This document shows, one piece after another, positions 26,059 through 35,075 of a stretch of 64,000 bases of DNA. Below the pieces are notes generated by a model. It did not search any database. It had not been told where the DNA came from and saw only the letters and a list, made by a program, of their open reading frames with translations. Positions within the stretch are counted from its first letter, which is position 1, and each line of letters starts with the position of its first letter. The translations under genes were made by a program, and so were the position numbers. The DNA comes from Oceanobacillus iheyensis HTE831 (GTDB lineage: Bacteria > Bacillota > Bacilli > Bacillales > Amphibacillaceae), in contig NC_004193.1 in NCBI RefSeq assembly GCF_000011245.1, positions 2,830,501-2,894,500 on the forward strand, given 5' to 3'.

Positions 26059-26203
26059 AATACACGCTCTCCTCTTCATTTTAGATTTTTATAAACTACG
26101 ATCACTTGACAGTTTCGATCCCCCTACTTTAGTTACCTGATTGGTTTACTCATATTTGAAGTCAAACTGTTCCACTTATTTTTCCAAACCCTCACTGACA
26201 ACA

Positions 26204-26365
26204 AAGAAAAAACTCTTCCGATGAGAAAGAGTTTTATTTAAAAGGTATAAACACTTTTCTCATCTATCAAGCCTACGCTTGCTGGAATGAGCACCATGTT
26301 ACTTCATTGTAACTGGTTGCTGCGGGATCAATGGACCAGATTCCTCCCCCGACTCTTGATAAGGA
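26204..26365 (-). ncRNA. SAM-I (S-box) riboswitch with intrinsic terminator
   Basis: Minus-strand elements in order: P1 5' arm CTTATCAAGAG, GGGGGAGGAA, CTGGTCC, CAGCAACC, GGTGCTCATTCCAGC, then CTTGATAGATGAG closing P1. These match the conserved SAM-I aptamer blocks. Downstream, AAACTCTT pairs with AAGAGTTT followed by a T-run (26209-26235), and CTTTTCTCATC near the aptamer end can form the antiterminator. High SAM should stop transcription of the AhpD-LLM-symporter operon; sulfur limitation should release it. Confidence 0.93.
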
Positions 26366-26399
26366 AAAATAATATGAAGTTGTATAAGATTTGTATATT

Positions 26400-26428
26400 A
26401 GCATAACGAACCCTCAATTAACTGTCAA
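26400..26428 (-). promoter_or_regulatory. SigA promoter of the S-box operon
   Basis: TTGACA (26428-26423), 17-base spacer, TATGCT (26405-26400) on the minus strand. Transcription would start some 30 bases before the riboswitch P1 arm. The rest of the gap up to 26664 is AT-rich with nothing recognised. Confidence 0.75.
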
Positions 26429-26664
26429 TAGTTAATTTTTTAATAATTCAATGTAATGAAAAATTGAATCTATTGGACTATACATCCGAATTTTATGTTT
26501 ATAAGGACTCACAATTTTAGTCATTAACAGTCGTAAAGGGTGAATTACATACTCCCTCAACCAGATGCACACGACGGTATTCATTAACATTACTTGGCTT
26601 GAATAGTCGTTTTCCCATTCTTAAAGTTATTATTTTTCTAAAATACAAACATTCGTTCTGAAAA

Positions 26665-26910
26665 ATGGAGCGGAATGGTTTACATTATGGTAGATTTATG
26701 AGAACATATATTTGGCAAGAAAGGAAAGGTGAACCTATCTATGTAATAAAACTTGTTGGAGGAAATGTAGAATCCGTTATCTCCAAAAATGAGAGTACGT
26801 TACAATTCACATCCTACGAAGAAGCAGAAGCATACAAAGAGGAGTTATTGAAAGAAAATTTCCTTTCAAATAGATTCGATATAATTATAGATAAAGAGGA
26901 CCTCACTTAA
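26665..26910 (+). CDS. Small protein of unknown function (81 aa)
   Basis: An 81-codon ORF with plausible protein sequence: YIWQERKGEPIYVIKLVGGNVESVIS, then FTSYEEAEAYKEELLKENF. No clear ribosome site precedes ATG 26665; ATG 26698 is an alternative giving 70 residues. Its stop codon lies in the loop of a strong terminator, which supports a real transcribed gene. I do not recognise the family. Confidence 0.55.
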   Translation: MERNGLHYGRFMRTYIWQERKGEPIYVIKLVGGNVESVISKNESTLQFTSYEEAEAYKEELLKENFLSNRFDIIIDKEDLT

Positions 26911-26927
26911 ATGTGAGGTTTTTTGCT
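26898..26927 (+). terminator. Terminator overlapping the stop of the 81-aa ORF
   Basis: ACCTCAC (26900-26906) pairs with GTGAGGT (26913-26919), followed by six T. The TAA of the preceding ORF is in the loop. Confidence 0.9.
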
Positions 26928-27108
26928 TTTTTCAAAGAAGGTTCATTTACATACACTTTTTGCTTAGTCCCCATGAAGATTTTTTCAAACCATAGAAAGC
27001 CTCCTGTCACTACCTGAATAGTTTCCTCACAAATTGTAGTTTAGATCCTATACTTTTCGGCTAAATAGAAGAACATACTAGAATCAGCAAGATGAAAAGG
27101 GTGAAGAA

Positions 27109-28329
27109 ATGACAACATGTTCAACTAGTAGAAGTATTGGATTAATTTCAGCTCCTGGCTATCCAAACCATATTGCAGCAAAATTAAAAGAAGAACTCCC
27201 AAATCTACTAGAATTCTATGTAGACGATGATTGTGAATGGGAGGTTCAATATATAGAAGACCCACTTACAGGAACCGGTGAATCAAATGATATTCTAAAT
27301 GCCACTAAGGCTACAAAGAACAATAATCATTGGGACTTTGGCGTTTGTCTTACGGATTTACCTTTATTCAAAGATAAGCGGCTAATTATTGCAGAAGCAA
27401 ATCAAGAGGAAAATATAGCGTTGGTCAGTATGCCAAGTCTAGGTTCCACAATGATGATTAAAAGGTTGCGAGAATCTATATTACAATTAGTCAATGAAAT
27501 GTATTATGGCAGCTCTGATGTGGACAGAGAAAAGGCCGAACTCCACCTTCAGTCTATGAATGAAGAGCATAAAGAATTGAAAAACAAGAGTTCCACACGT
27601 TTAATTGGAAAGCGTTTATTAGAACGAATTTCCCCTATTGAACGAGAAACACCTGATAAACATGAGAATCAAGGTGAATGCGATGTCGATGTTCGTTTTA
27701 CTGTTCCTCGTAAATGGAGTATTGCTATACGAATCATTACTGGAATGGTTCGAGCAAATCGACCTTGGTCACTTTTCCCTACGTTTATGAAAGTAATTAT
27801 GATTGCATTTACTACTGGTGCATATGCTCTTGTTTTTCCGACACTATGGCAGTTAAGTGATTTTTATTCATTGCCACGCATGCTTATATTAATGTTTATT
27901 GCTATCACTTCTATGGTAGGTTGGATTATATTAGCCCACAAACTATGGGAACGGCCTCAAGATGGTAAAGATGACTACGTACGAAAACTATATAATGCTA
28001 CCACCGTCTTAACCTTGCTAGCAACTGTATGTCTTTATTATCTCATTTTATATATTCTATTTACTTTTGCTGTTAATATATTTATCCCAATAGAATTACT
28101 TGAAGCTCAAATAAATGAAGAAGTTAACTTTACTAGTTATCTATACATTGCTTGGTTAGCTACAAGTATAGCAACGATTATTGGTGCCCTTGGTTCTGCT
28201 TTGGAAGATGAAGATGTAGTTCTATCTTCAACGTATGGTTATCGCCAACGGCAGAGACATAAACAGGTTAAAGAACAACGAGAACAAGAAAAAGCAGAGG
28301 AAGACCAAAAAAATGTATCGAGTGACTGA
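27109..28329 (+). CDS. Conserved membrane protein of unknown function, soluble N-domain plus four TM
   Basis: A 406-residue protein with a soluble N-terminal domain (about 1-205) beginning SIGLISAPGYPNHIAAKLKEELP and containing WDFGVCLTDLPLF. Four hydrophobic segments follow (about 225-250, 262-280, 305-330, 350-368) and then a charged, coiled-coil-like Arg/Gln/Glu tail. Relatives in Bacillaceae are sometimes labelled methylene-THF dehydrogenase, but no nucleotide-binding motif of that enzyme is visible and I would not transfer that name. AAAGGGTGAAG precedes the start. It appears monocistronic. Confidence 0.82.
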   Translation: MTTCSTSRSIGLISAPGYPNHIAAKLKEELPNLLEFYVDDDCEWEVQYIEDPLTGTGESNDILNATKATKNNNHWDFGVCLTDLPLFKDKRLIIAEANQEENIALVSMPSLGSTMMIKRLRESILQLVNEMYYGSSDVDREKAELHLQSMNEEHKELKNKSSTRLIGKRLLERISPIERETPDKHENQGECDVDVRFTVPRKWSIAIRIITGMVRANRPWSLFPTFMKVIMIAFTTGAYALVFPTLWQLSDFYSLPRMLILMFIAITSMVGWIILAHKLWERPQDGKDDYVRKLYNATTVLTLLATVCLYYLILYILFTFAVNIFIPIELLEAQINEEVNFTSYLYIAWLATSIATIIGALGSALEDEDVVLSSTYGYRQRQRHKQVKEQREQEKAEEDQKNVSSD

Positions 28330-28441
28330 TAAATACAAAGAATGTACTACCTTTCGTTACTTCCAATGAAGGATTTTATACGTAAAGAAAATATACCGGA
28401 TGCTTTTTCCTTTAGAGAAGCAACCGGTTTTTCATTTTAAT

Positions 28442-29899
28442 CTATTTTTTTCGCTTCAGTATTACAGTTTTATTCAATCTGTTCGCTAAATCTCTAGATG
28501 CTTCCTGTATATAGCCATGGACAGTGTTAAATACATCATTAGAAACAACCGAAAGTCCTTCCGCCATATTAGTTATTAAATCTTCCTTATCTTCTTCTGA
28601 CAATGATTCATAAAAAAGTCCGGGTTGTGTAAAATCATCTTGTTTTTCAATATCTGACCGCTGTAGCTCCCCTTCAACAAATCGACCATCACCGCTTGTC
28701 ACTAAGTCACCTGGCCACCAATTAGATTGATTATTTACTGGAACATTACGAAAATCAGGACCAATACGATAACGCTGTGAATCAGAATATATATTAGCTC
28801 TTCCTTGCAGCATCTTATCATCCGAAAGCTCAACACCTTCTAATAAATTCGTAGGCGAAAATGCTGCTTTCTCTACCTGTTCCATATAATTGTCTGGATT
28901 TTTATTTAATTTCATAACTCCTACTGGTTTAAAAGGAAATTGTTGTTGATCCCATAACTTCGTATCATCTAATGGATCATAGGGTAAACTGGCAGCATCT
29001 TTTGGATCCATAATCTGTATATATAATCCATATTCGACTGGCTCCCCTCTTTCAATTGCATCATGTAAATCTTGCCCTGCAATATCTGGATTTTCACCAG
29101 CTAATTTAACCGCTTCTTCATTACGAATATATTCCTCTCCGGCTATCGGTGCCCACGTATATTTAATAAAATACCGTTTTCCTTCTGCATTTTTCCATAC
29201 ATAGGTATTTACACTATGCCCAGGCAAATGACGTAAACTTTTCACTGTGCCAAGATTAGAATAAACAAGTAGTGTAAAGAGAAGTGATTCAGGTGCGCGT
29301 GCTACAAAGTTCCAATAGCGTGTCGGATCGATTAAGTTATTTACTGGAGATGGTAAAAATGCTTTAATCGCTTCTGGAAAACGAATGGTGTCGCGAACAG
29401 AAAAAACAGGAATATGATTGCAGATCAAATCAAATATACCATCTTCACTGTAAAATTTAGTCGCAAATCCTCGTACATTTCTTGAAGTATCAGGCGTTCC
29501 CTTCGTACTGACTGCTAAGGAGAATCGCACAAATACTGGCACTTGTGTACCTGGTATCTGTAGAAAAGATAAAGTTGTATAGTCGCTCATAGAATACAAT
29601 GTTTCAAAATAACCAAACGCCCCCCAACCTTTTACATGAACTGGTCTTTCGGTAATCTTTTCATGAATAAATGTCTGTAATGTTTCATGCTCGATATTGT
29701 CCTGTTTTAAAATTGGACCACGTTTTCCAACCGTCTGTGAATGAATTTCTGCTGGAAGATCAATATTCCAGTTAAAAGCAGCGGGATTCGCATGGGATTT
29801 ATCGCTCGCATTCCCTGGATATCCATGTAGTCCTTGACTCCCAAACCCTTGTGAATAATTACGAGAATTATTCTGCTCATCGTTATTTCCTTTAGTCAT
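28442..29899 (-). CDS. Monofunctional heme catalase, divergent
   Basis: A 485-residue catalase. Distal residues are His88 in RPVHVKGWGAFGYFE and Asn161 in the sequence LICNHIPVFSVRD; proximal Arg367 and Tyr371 are in GRANIYSDSQRYRIG. The usual GNNTP is CNHIP and the usual GESGSADT is STKGTPDT, so this belongs to a divergent group rather than KatA or KatX. The essential His, Asn and Tyr are kept, so activity is likely. ATG 29899 follows AGGAGG by eight bases; the longer ORF has no supported start. Confidence 0.9.
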   Translation of the reverse strand: MTKGNNDEQNNSRNYSQGFGSQGLHGYPGNASDKSHANPAAFNWNIDLPAEIHSQTVGKRGPILKQDNIEHETLQTFIHEKITERPVHVKGWGAFGYFETLYSMSDYTTLSFLQIPGTQVPVFVRFSLAVSTKGTPDTSRNVRGFATKFYSEDGIFDLICNHIPVFSVRDTIRFPEAIKAFLPSPVNNLIDPTRYWNFVARAPESLLFTLLVYSNLGTVKSLRHLPGHSVNTYVWKNAEGKRYFIKYTWAPIAGEEYIRNEEAVKLAGENPDIAGQDLHDAIERGEPVEYGLYIQIMDPKDAASLPYDPLDDTKLWDQQQFPFKPVGVMKLNKNPDNYMEQVEKAAFSPTNLLEGVELSDDKMLQGRANIYSDSQRYRIGPDFRNVPVNNQSNWWPGDLVTSGDGRFVEGELQRSDIEKQDDFTQPGLFYESLSEEDKEDLITNMAEGLSVVSNDVFNTVHGYIQEASRDLANRLNKTVILKRKK

Positions 29900-30136
29900 G
29901 GTCAAACCTCCTATCACACCAAGATCAAAGCGCAAACGTCCGTTTACCACCGTATGTCCTGGACGTAACCGTATGAGATCAACTGCTGCAATATTTATAA
30001 TTTCGTATACAATAAATAAACTCTTATCAATTTATGTCCTACAGATATGGCTTAGAACTTTAGGTATAAATTCCAAAGCCACATTTGTTTTAACCGATTT
30101 GATTAAGGGGATAGTGTAAAAAGGAGATTGATAACA

Positions 30137-30328
30137 ATGCGCTTTGCACCATTTTTCATTCTAGCTGTCCTTGGATATTTCTTGATCAGCATTCCTCTCA
30201 TTTATTTGATAGATTTCGTATTTTTAAAAGATGGAATTACATTTAACAGTCTAAGGAACAATGCGATTGGATTTTTGCTAGCTATAGTCTTTATTTACTT
30301 TGTATTGTACAGAAGAAAAAAGAAATGA
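30137..30328 (+). CDS. Small membrane protein of unknown function (63 aa)
   Basis: A 63-residue protein with two hydrophobic segments (about 4-25 and 42-58) and a basic RRKKK end that should stay in the cytoplasm. AAAGGAG at 30120-30126 supports translation from ATG 30137 or, less well spaced, UUG 30128. It lies between the divergent catalase gene and a bidirectional terminator. Function unknown. Confidence 0.65.
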   Translation: MRFAPFFILAVLGYFLISIPLIYLIDFVFLKDGITFNSLRNNAIGFLLAIVFIYFVLYRRKKK

Positions 30329-30333
30329 AATTT

Positions 30334-30372
30334 AAAAAACCTATGCCCACATGTAGCGAACATAGGTTTTTA
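30334..30372. terminator. Bidirectional terminator between the 63-aa gene and cutC
   Basis: AAAACCTATG (30336-30345) pairs with CATAGGTTTT (30361-30370); T-runs follow on both strands. Confidence 0.88.
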
Positions 30373-30416
30373 AAACAATTATTAACTTACAACAAAATTC
30401 ATCATAACTATTACGT

Positions 30417-31121
30417 TCATTCTTTGGTTGAAGAAATACCTTTGACTATCTGCACTTTCTCAGCATCTAAACCTTTTGAAAAATCACCATCAATTTGGAC
30501 ACCTGATCCAAAATGATATTGGTCTGCATGAACAACATGGTGTATTTCATCGATATTATTCACATTTAAGCCACCGCCTGGTAATATGCTTGGTCCACCA
30601 GTGGACTTCGCTAATGAAACTAAGTTCTTTAATGAATGCTTTCCTTCTATACAATTCGGAGCACCACCAGACGTTAAAATACGCTGTACATTCCTACACT
30701 TAGCAATGGACAAAAAAGCTTCTTCCAAAGAAGGAACTTCATCAAATGCCCGATGTACCGTAATATCCAACTCATCAGAGATGCTTGCCACCGTTTCTAG
30801 CGCATTCATATTTATTGTATTATCCTGATGCAAAGCACCAAAAACAATTCCTTTTCCACCCAATTCTACGACATTTCGAATATCCTCATATATTGTATCT
30901 AATTCACACTTTGTATAAGCAAAATGATAGCTATGCGGACGAATCATTATTTGTACTGGTATATTTACATGTTCCAATACTTGTTTAATTGTTCCATAAC
31001 TTGGAGTTAGTCCTCCTTCTTTCATTCCTGATACTAACTCTAATCGATCCACACCAAATTTTTCTGCTTGTATTGCTTCTTCCACTGTCTGCACAATTGC
31101 TTCGATATACAATATTGTCAC
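30417..31121 (-). CDS. cutC: CutC family protein
   Basis: A 234-residue TIM-barrel protein. Family stretches: FGVDRLELVSGMKEGGLTPS, VQIMIRPHSYHFAYT, KGIVFGALHQDNTI, TVHRAFDEV, RILTSGGAPNCIEG and ILPGGGLN. CutC was linked to copper homeostasis in E. coli, but its biochemical role is unsettled. The GTG at 31121 and a UUG at 31112 are both possible starts; GTGGAG spacing slightly favours the UUG. No copper gene is nearby. Confidence 0.88.
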   Translation of the reverse strand: MTILYIEAIVQTVEEAIQAEKFGVDRLELVSGMKEGGLTPSYGTIKQVLEHVNIPVQIMIRPHSYHFAYTKCELDTIYEDIRNVVELGGKGIVFGALHQDNTINMNALETVASISDELDITVHRAFDEVPSLEEAFLSIAKCRNVQRILTSGGAPNCIEGKHSLKNLVSLAKSTGGPSILPGGGLNVNNIDEIHHVVHADQYHFGSGVQIDGDFSKGLDAEKVQIVKGISSTKE

Positions 31122-31283
31122 TCCACTCTTTGATTTTACATTTTGATTGTAAATATTCCCTATTAAACTTACTGTAAATAATATATTTATTCTGTCAAGT
31201 GTCTATAGTAGATAGTATAATTCATAAAGAACTTTCTATCGCTAAGATATCCTATATACTATACATAGAAATACGTGGAGGTG

Positions 31284-32417
31284 ATGACCATCTTAACAGA
31301 ACAATTAGCAAGTCAAATCGTCCAACGCACTATGTCCATTATACATGCCAATATAAATATTATGGATCGAACAGGAACAATCATCGCTTCAGGTAACCCT
31401 TCTAGAATTGGTCAGTTACATGATGGCGCTGTTCAAGTAATTAAAGAAAAACGAACGATCGAAATTGACACATCAGGAGCGACTCATTGGCAAAGCTCTC
31501 AATCAGGGATTAACTTACCGATTACTTTTCAAAACAATATTATAGGTGTTATCGGGATAACAGGCCCCCCTGATAAAATCCGTGATTATTCTCAATTAAT
31601 CCAAATGGGAGCTGAACTAACTTTAGAGCAAGCTTTTTTAACAAATGAAATCCAGCAAAACAAACAAATTCGCCAAAATCAAATTACGAATATTCTTTTG
31701 GGTACAGAACAAGATCAAACATATATTCAAGAAAGAGCTCACTATGCAAAACTAGATATCCAAACAACCTATGCTGTGATTATAATATTTACTCCCGTCT
31801 TAGATAAAAAACATACAGAAGAGGTAGAGAAACATATTCAATCTTGGCTAAATCATGAAGATGAACATATCCGATTATTTACAAATCAACATCTTATACT
31901 TAAAAAGGAAATTGGATATTCTAACCCTGCTCATATAAAGGATATATTAGTAGAAAAGCATAAGAATTCTTCCATCCCCAATATGACAATTGCAGTCGGG
32001 TCTTATTTAACGGGAGTAGACGGTTGGAGACAATCCTATCAACAAGCTCAAAAAATAATCGAAGTCACAAAAACGTTGTATCCCTCCGGTGGGGTTTGGA
32101 ATTATGAAGACTTAAGTCTCGAAATCTTGGCTTATGATTTGCTCAAGAATAAACCGCAGTCAGCGAAAGAGCTGACTACGACATATCAACGCATTCTTAC
32201 AGAGAGTGATGGAATACAACTGCATCAAACATTACAAACTTATATCGAAGAAAACGGAAAAGTGTCCATTACATCTGATAAGCTATTTATTCATCGAAAT
32301 ACATTGACCTATCGACTCGATAAAATACATCAAATCACTGGAAAAGATCCTAGAAATATCAATCATCTTCTAGAATTAAAAATGGCAAGCCTTTTGTATG
32401 ATCTAGAATCAAACTAA
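31284..32417 (+). CDS. cdaR: CdaR family sugar-diacid/glycerate regulator
   Basis: About 378 residues. The N-terminal diacid-recognition domain reads LTEQLASQIVQRTMSIIHANINIMDRTGTIIASG and contains FQNNIIGVIGITGPPDKIR; the C-terminal PucR-type HTH ends in KLFIHRNTLTYRLDKIHQITGKDPRN. CdaR proteins activate glycerate, glucarate and galactarate genes. The start is unusual: GGAGG (31277-31281) is too close to ATG 31284, while an AUC codon at 31290 has ideal spacing and matches the family N-terminus. It is followed by a GntP permease and glycerate kinase, its likely targets. Confidence 0.9.
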   Translation: MTILTEQLASQIVQRTMSIIHANINIMDRTGTIIASGNPSRIGQLHDGAVQVIKEKRTIEIDTSGATHWQSSQSGINLPITFQNNIIGVIGITGPPDKIRDYSQLIQMGAELTLEQAFLTNEIQQNKQIRQNQITNILLGTEQDQTYIQERAHYAKLDIQTTYAVIIIFTPVLDKKHTEEVEKHIQSWLNHEDEHIRLFTNQHLILKKEIGYSNPAHIKDILVEKHKNSSIPNMTIAVGSYLTGVDGWRQSYQQAQKIIEVTKTLYPSGGVWNYEDLSLEILAYDLLKNKPQSAKELTTTYQRILTESDGIQLHQTLQTYIEENGKVSITSDKLFIHRNTLTYRLDKIHQITGKDPRNINHLLELKMASLLYDLESN

Positions 32418-32452
32418 CACCTGATTCATGCAAACGCACAAAAACACCTAGT

Positions 32453-32466
32453 TGAAAACGTTACCT
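32453..32466 (+). promoter_or_regulatory. Weak cre-like box upstream of the GntP permease gene
   Basis: TGAAAACGTTACCT matches 12 of 14 positions of the cre consensus. It lies 32 bp upstream of a better cre. Confidence 0.35.
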
Positions 32467-32497
32467 TTTTGTTCATGTGACTAATGATATCCACTGC

Positions 32498-32511
32498 TGA
32501 TAACGCTTACA
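32498..32511 (+). promoter_or_regulatory. cre box upstream of the glycerate permease gene
   Basis: TGATAACGCTTACA matches TGWAANCGNTNWCA at 13 of 14 positions. It ends about 42 bases before the GntP start, so it would lie over or just after the promoter, consistent with CcpA repression. Confidence 0.65.
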
Positions 32512-32553
32512 ATAAAGATAGTCTTAAACAACATGTATTGAAGGTGAGCAGCT

Positions 32554-33822
32554 ATGGAAATAGAAGTAAGTGCACTCGGTGCAATTATCGGTTTAATTAT
32601 ATCTATTGTAATGATATTAAAGAAAATTCCGCCAGTATATGGTCTAATGACTGGGGCATTAATTGGCGGTTTGATAGGCGGTACCAATATTGTTGATACC
32701 GTAAGCCTAATGGTTAGCGGTGCCCAAGGAATTATTCCATCCGTTTTAAGAATCTTGGCTGCAGGAGTACTTGCAGGTATCCTTATTGAATCAGGAGCAG
32801 CAGCTAAAATAGCACAATCTATCGTAGCAAAATTTGGTGAGAAACGTGCCCTATTAGCACTCGCATTAGCAACGATGTTCTTAACAGCAGTCGGCGTGTT
32901 TGTTGATGTAGCAGTAATTACCGTTGCCCCTATTGCTCTTGTGATCGCTTCGAATGCGGGAATATCTAGAATGGCGATTTTACTAGCAATGGTCGGTGGA
33001 GGAAAAGCAGGTAATGTGATGTCTCCTAACCCAAATACGATCGCAGTTTCTGATGCGTTCGATGTCCCGTTGATTTCTGTGATGGGAGCAGGCGTTGTTC
33101 CTGCTATATTTGGTATTATTACTACGTATATCATCGCGAAAAAAATCGCGTCACGTGGAACGATGATCGAAGAAAAAGAAATTGAACAATCCGAAGAGTA
33201 CACTTTACCATCATTGTTTACATCCTTACTTGGTCCTATTGTTGCAATTATTCTACTTGCATTACGACCTCTTTTTGATATAAGTATTGACCCAATAATC
33301 GCACTTCCTGTCGGAGGATTAATTGGAATAATTGCCATGGGACAATGGCGTAAAACGAATGACTATATTAAAACTGGTCTAGAAAAAATGGCACCTGTAG
33401 CTATTCTGTTGATCGGTACAGGTACACTAGCCGGAATTATCCAAAATTCACGTATTGATACAGTGTTAATAAGTGCTTTAGAAGGACTCGGTTTACCAGC
33501 ATTCTCACTTGCTCCAGTCTCTGGGATATTTATGTCAGGTGCAACCGCATCAACTACAGCAGGGGCTACAGTAGCAAGTAGTGTATTTGCTTCTACCTTA
33601 CTCGAAATGGGAGTAGCAGCGCTAGGCGGTGCAGCAATGATCCATGCAGGTTCAACGGTAATTGACCATATGCCCCACGGAAGTTTCTTCCATGCAACAG
33701 CAGGAAGTGTTGGAATGCAAGTAAAGGAACGATTAAAATTAATTCCTTACGAAACATTGGTAGGGTTAACAATCGCAATTGTATCTACGATAATATACGG
33801 AATTATACCGTTGTTCTTTTAA
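32554..33822 (+). CDS. GntP family permease, probable glycerate transporter
   Basis: A 422-residue membrane protein with about 12 hydrophobic segments. GntP features: the repeated GALIGGLIGGTNIVDTV region, VGGGKAGNVMSPNPNTIAVSD, and GATASTTAGATVASSVFA near the C-terminal third. GntP relatives import gluconate, glycerate or related acids with protons. The adjacent glycerate kinase (12-17 bp downstream) and upstream CdaR regulator make D-glycerate the likely substrate. AAGGTGAG precedes the ATG. Confidence 0.9.
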   Translation: MEIEVSALGAIIGLIISIVMILKKIPPVYGLMTGALIGGLIGGTNIVDTVSLMVSGAQGIIPSVLRILAAGVLAGILIESGAAAKIAQSIVAKFGEKRALLALALATMFLTAVGVFVDVAVITVAPIALVIASNAGISRMAILLAMVGGGKAGNVMSPNPNTIAVSDAFDVPLISVMGAGVVPAIFGIITTYIIAKKIASRGTMIEEKEIEQSEEYTLPSLFTSLLGPIVAIILLALRPLFDISIDPIIALPVGGLIGIIAMGQWRKTNDYIKTGLEKMAPVAILLIGTGTLAGIIQNSRIDTVLISALEGLGLPAFSLAPVSGIFMSGATASTTAGATVASSVFASTLLEMGVAALGGAAMIHAGSTVIDHMPHGSFFHATAGSVGMQVKERLKLIPYETLVGLTIAIVSTIIYGIIPLFF

Positions 33823-33839
33823 GTTAGGAGGGATTGGAA

Positions 33840-34973
33840 TTGAAGAAAATCGTTATCGCACCGGATTCATTTAAGGAGAGTATGACAGCGAAACAAGCGG
33901 CAGTTGCAATTGCTAAAGGAATCAAAACTGTATTTCATCAACAGTTAGATCTCGAACTAATACCAATGGCAGACGGCGGTGAAGGAACAACTCAATCCCT
34001 TGCCGATGCACTTAGTGGAACCATACATTCAAAAATAGTTAACGGACCTTTAGGAGATCCGGTTACGGCTTCTTACGCAATTTCCGGTGACACAAAGACA
34101 GCAATTATTGAAATGGCAGAGGCGTCGGGACTTGCCCTTGTCCCTAATGAAAAACGAAATCCTTTAAAAACATCAACTTATGGTACAGGACAATTGATAC
34201 AAGCCGCACTTGACCATAATGTAGAAAAAATCATTCTTGGCATTGGCGGAAGTGCTACCAATGATGGCGGCGCAGGTGTAGTGGAAGCATTAGGTGGCAG
34301 ATTGTTAGACTCAGAAGGGAACTCTCTACCTTCAAACGGTGGAAGTCTAATCCACCTTAATGATATCGATGTAAGTAATTTAGATAAAAGATTACAAGGT
34401 GTAGAAATAATCGTTGCTTGTGATGTTGACAACCCATTATTAGGAGAGCATGGTGCAAGTGCAATTTATGGGCCGCAAAAAGGTGCAGATAAAAAAATGG
34501 TAGCTGACCTTGATTCAGCTCTGAGTAATTACCATGACGTAGTAGAACGAGTAACAAAGAAATCAGTGAAAGATATCCCGGGAGCTGGCGCAGCTGGAGG
34601 ACTTGGCGCTGGATTACTAGCAGTACTTCAGGCAAAGCTCGAACCTGGTGTAGAAATCGTCTTGAAAGAAACCAATTTTCATGAACGAGTAGCTGATGCT
34701 GATCTTGTCATCACTGGTGAAGGAAAAATCGATGGGCAAACCATCTATGGGAAAACCCCTATTGGCGTTGCCAAGGCTGCGAAAAAGTTCGGTGTTCCAG
34801 TTATAGCTCTAAGTGGAACGTTAGGTGCGGATTATGAAATAGTCTATGACCACGGTATCGACGCTGCATTTAGTATTGTTCAAGGTCCTTGTGATTTAGA
34901 AGATGCCTTAGAGAATGGACCAGACTATTTGGAAAAATTGGCAGGTAGTGTTAGTCGAGTATTAAAAATATGA
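33840..34973 (+). CDS. glxK: Glycerate kinase
   Basis: A 377-residue kinase phosphorylating D-glycerate to 2-phosphoglycerate (or 3-phosphoglycerate in some members). Signatures: KKIVIAPDSFKESMTAKQAA at the N-terminus, PMADGGEGT, ILGIGGSATNDGGAG, and ITGEGKIDGQTIYGKTP. UUG 33840 is preferred over UUG 33834 because AGGAGGG ends seven bases before it. It is the last gene of the permease-kinase pair and is closed by a strong terminator. Confidence 0.93.
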   Translation: MKKIVIAPDSFKESMTAKQAAVAIAKGIKTVFHQQLDLELIPMADGGEGTTQSLADALSGTIHSKIVNGPLGDPVTASYAISGDTKTAIIEMAEASGLALVPNEKRNPLKTSTYGTGQLIQAALDHNVEKIILGIGGSATNDGGAGVVEALGGRLLDSEGNSLPSNGGSLIHLNDIDVSNLDKRLQGVEIIVACDVDNPLLGEHGASAIYGPQKGADKKMVADLDSALSNYHDVVERVTKKSVKDIPGAGAAGGLGAGLLAVLQAKLEPGVEIVLKETNFHERVADADLVITGEGKIDGQTIYGKTPIGVAKAAKKFGVPVIALSGTLGADYEIVYDHGIDAAFSIVQGPCDLEDALENGPDYLEKLAGSVSRVLKI

Positions 34974-34982
34974 AATGATTAG

Positions 34983-35024
34983 AAAAGGAGGGAATGGGCA
35001 AATCAGCCGTTCCCTCCTTTTTTG
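34983..35024 (+). terminator. Terminator of the glycerate operon
   Basis: AAAAGGAGGGAA pairs with TTCCCTCCTTTT, followed by T-rich sequence. Confidence 0.92.
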
Positions 35025-35075
35025 ATTTAAAATAGTTTCTTTCTATCTATTTTACTATCGCAGTAAAATTATAAA

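Noticed and set aside
27109..28329. Annotation as methylene-tetrahydrofolate dehydrogenase
   Set aside because: No folate or NAD-binding motif is visible and the protein has four membrane spans; the name would be a propagated mislabel.
32481..33338. Long minus-strand ORF (285 codons)
   Set aside because: Antisense of the GntP permease gene; typical mirror frame of a hydrophobic protein.
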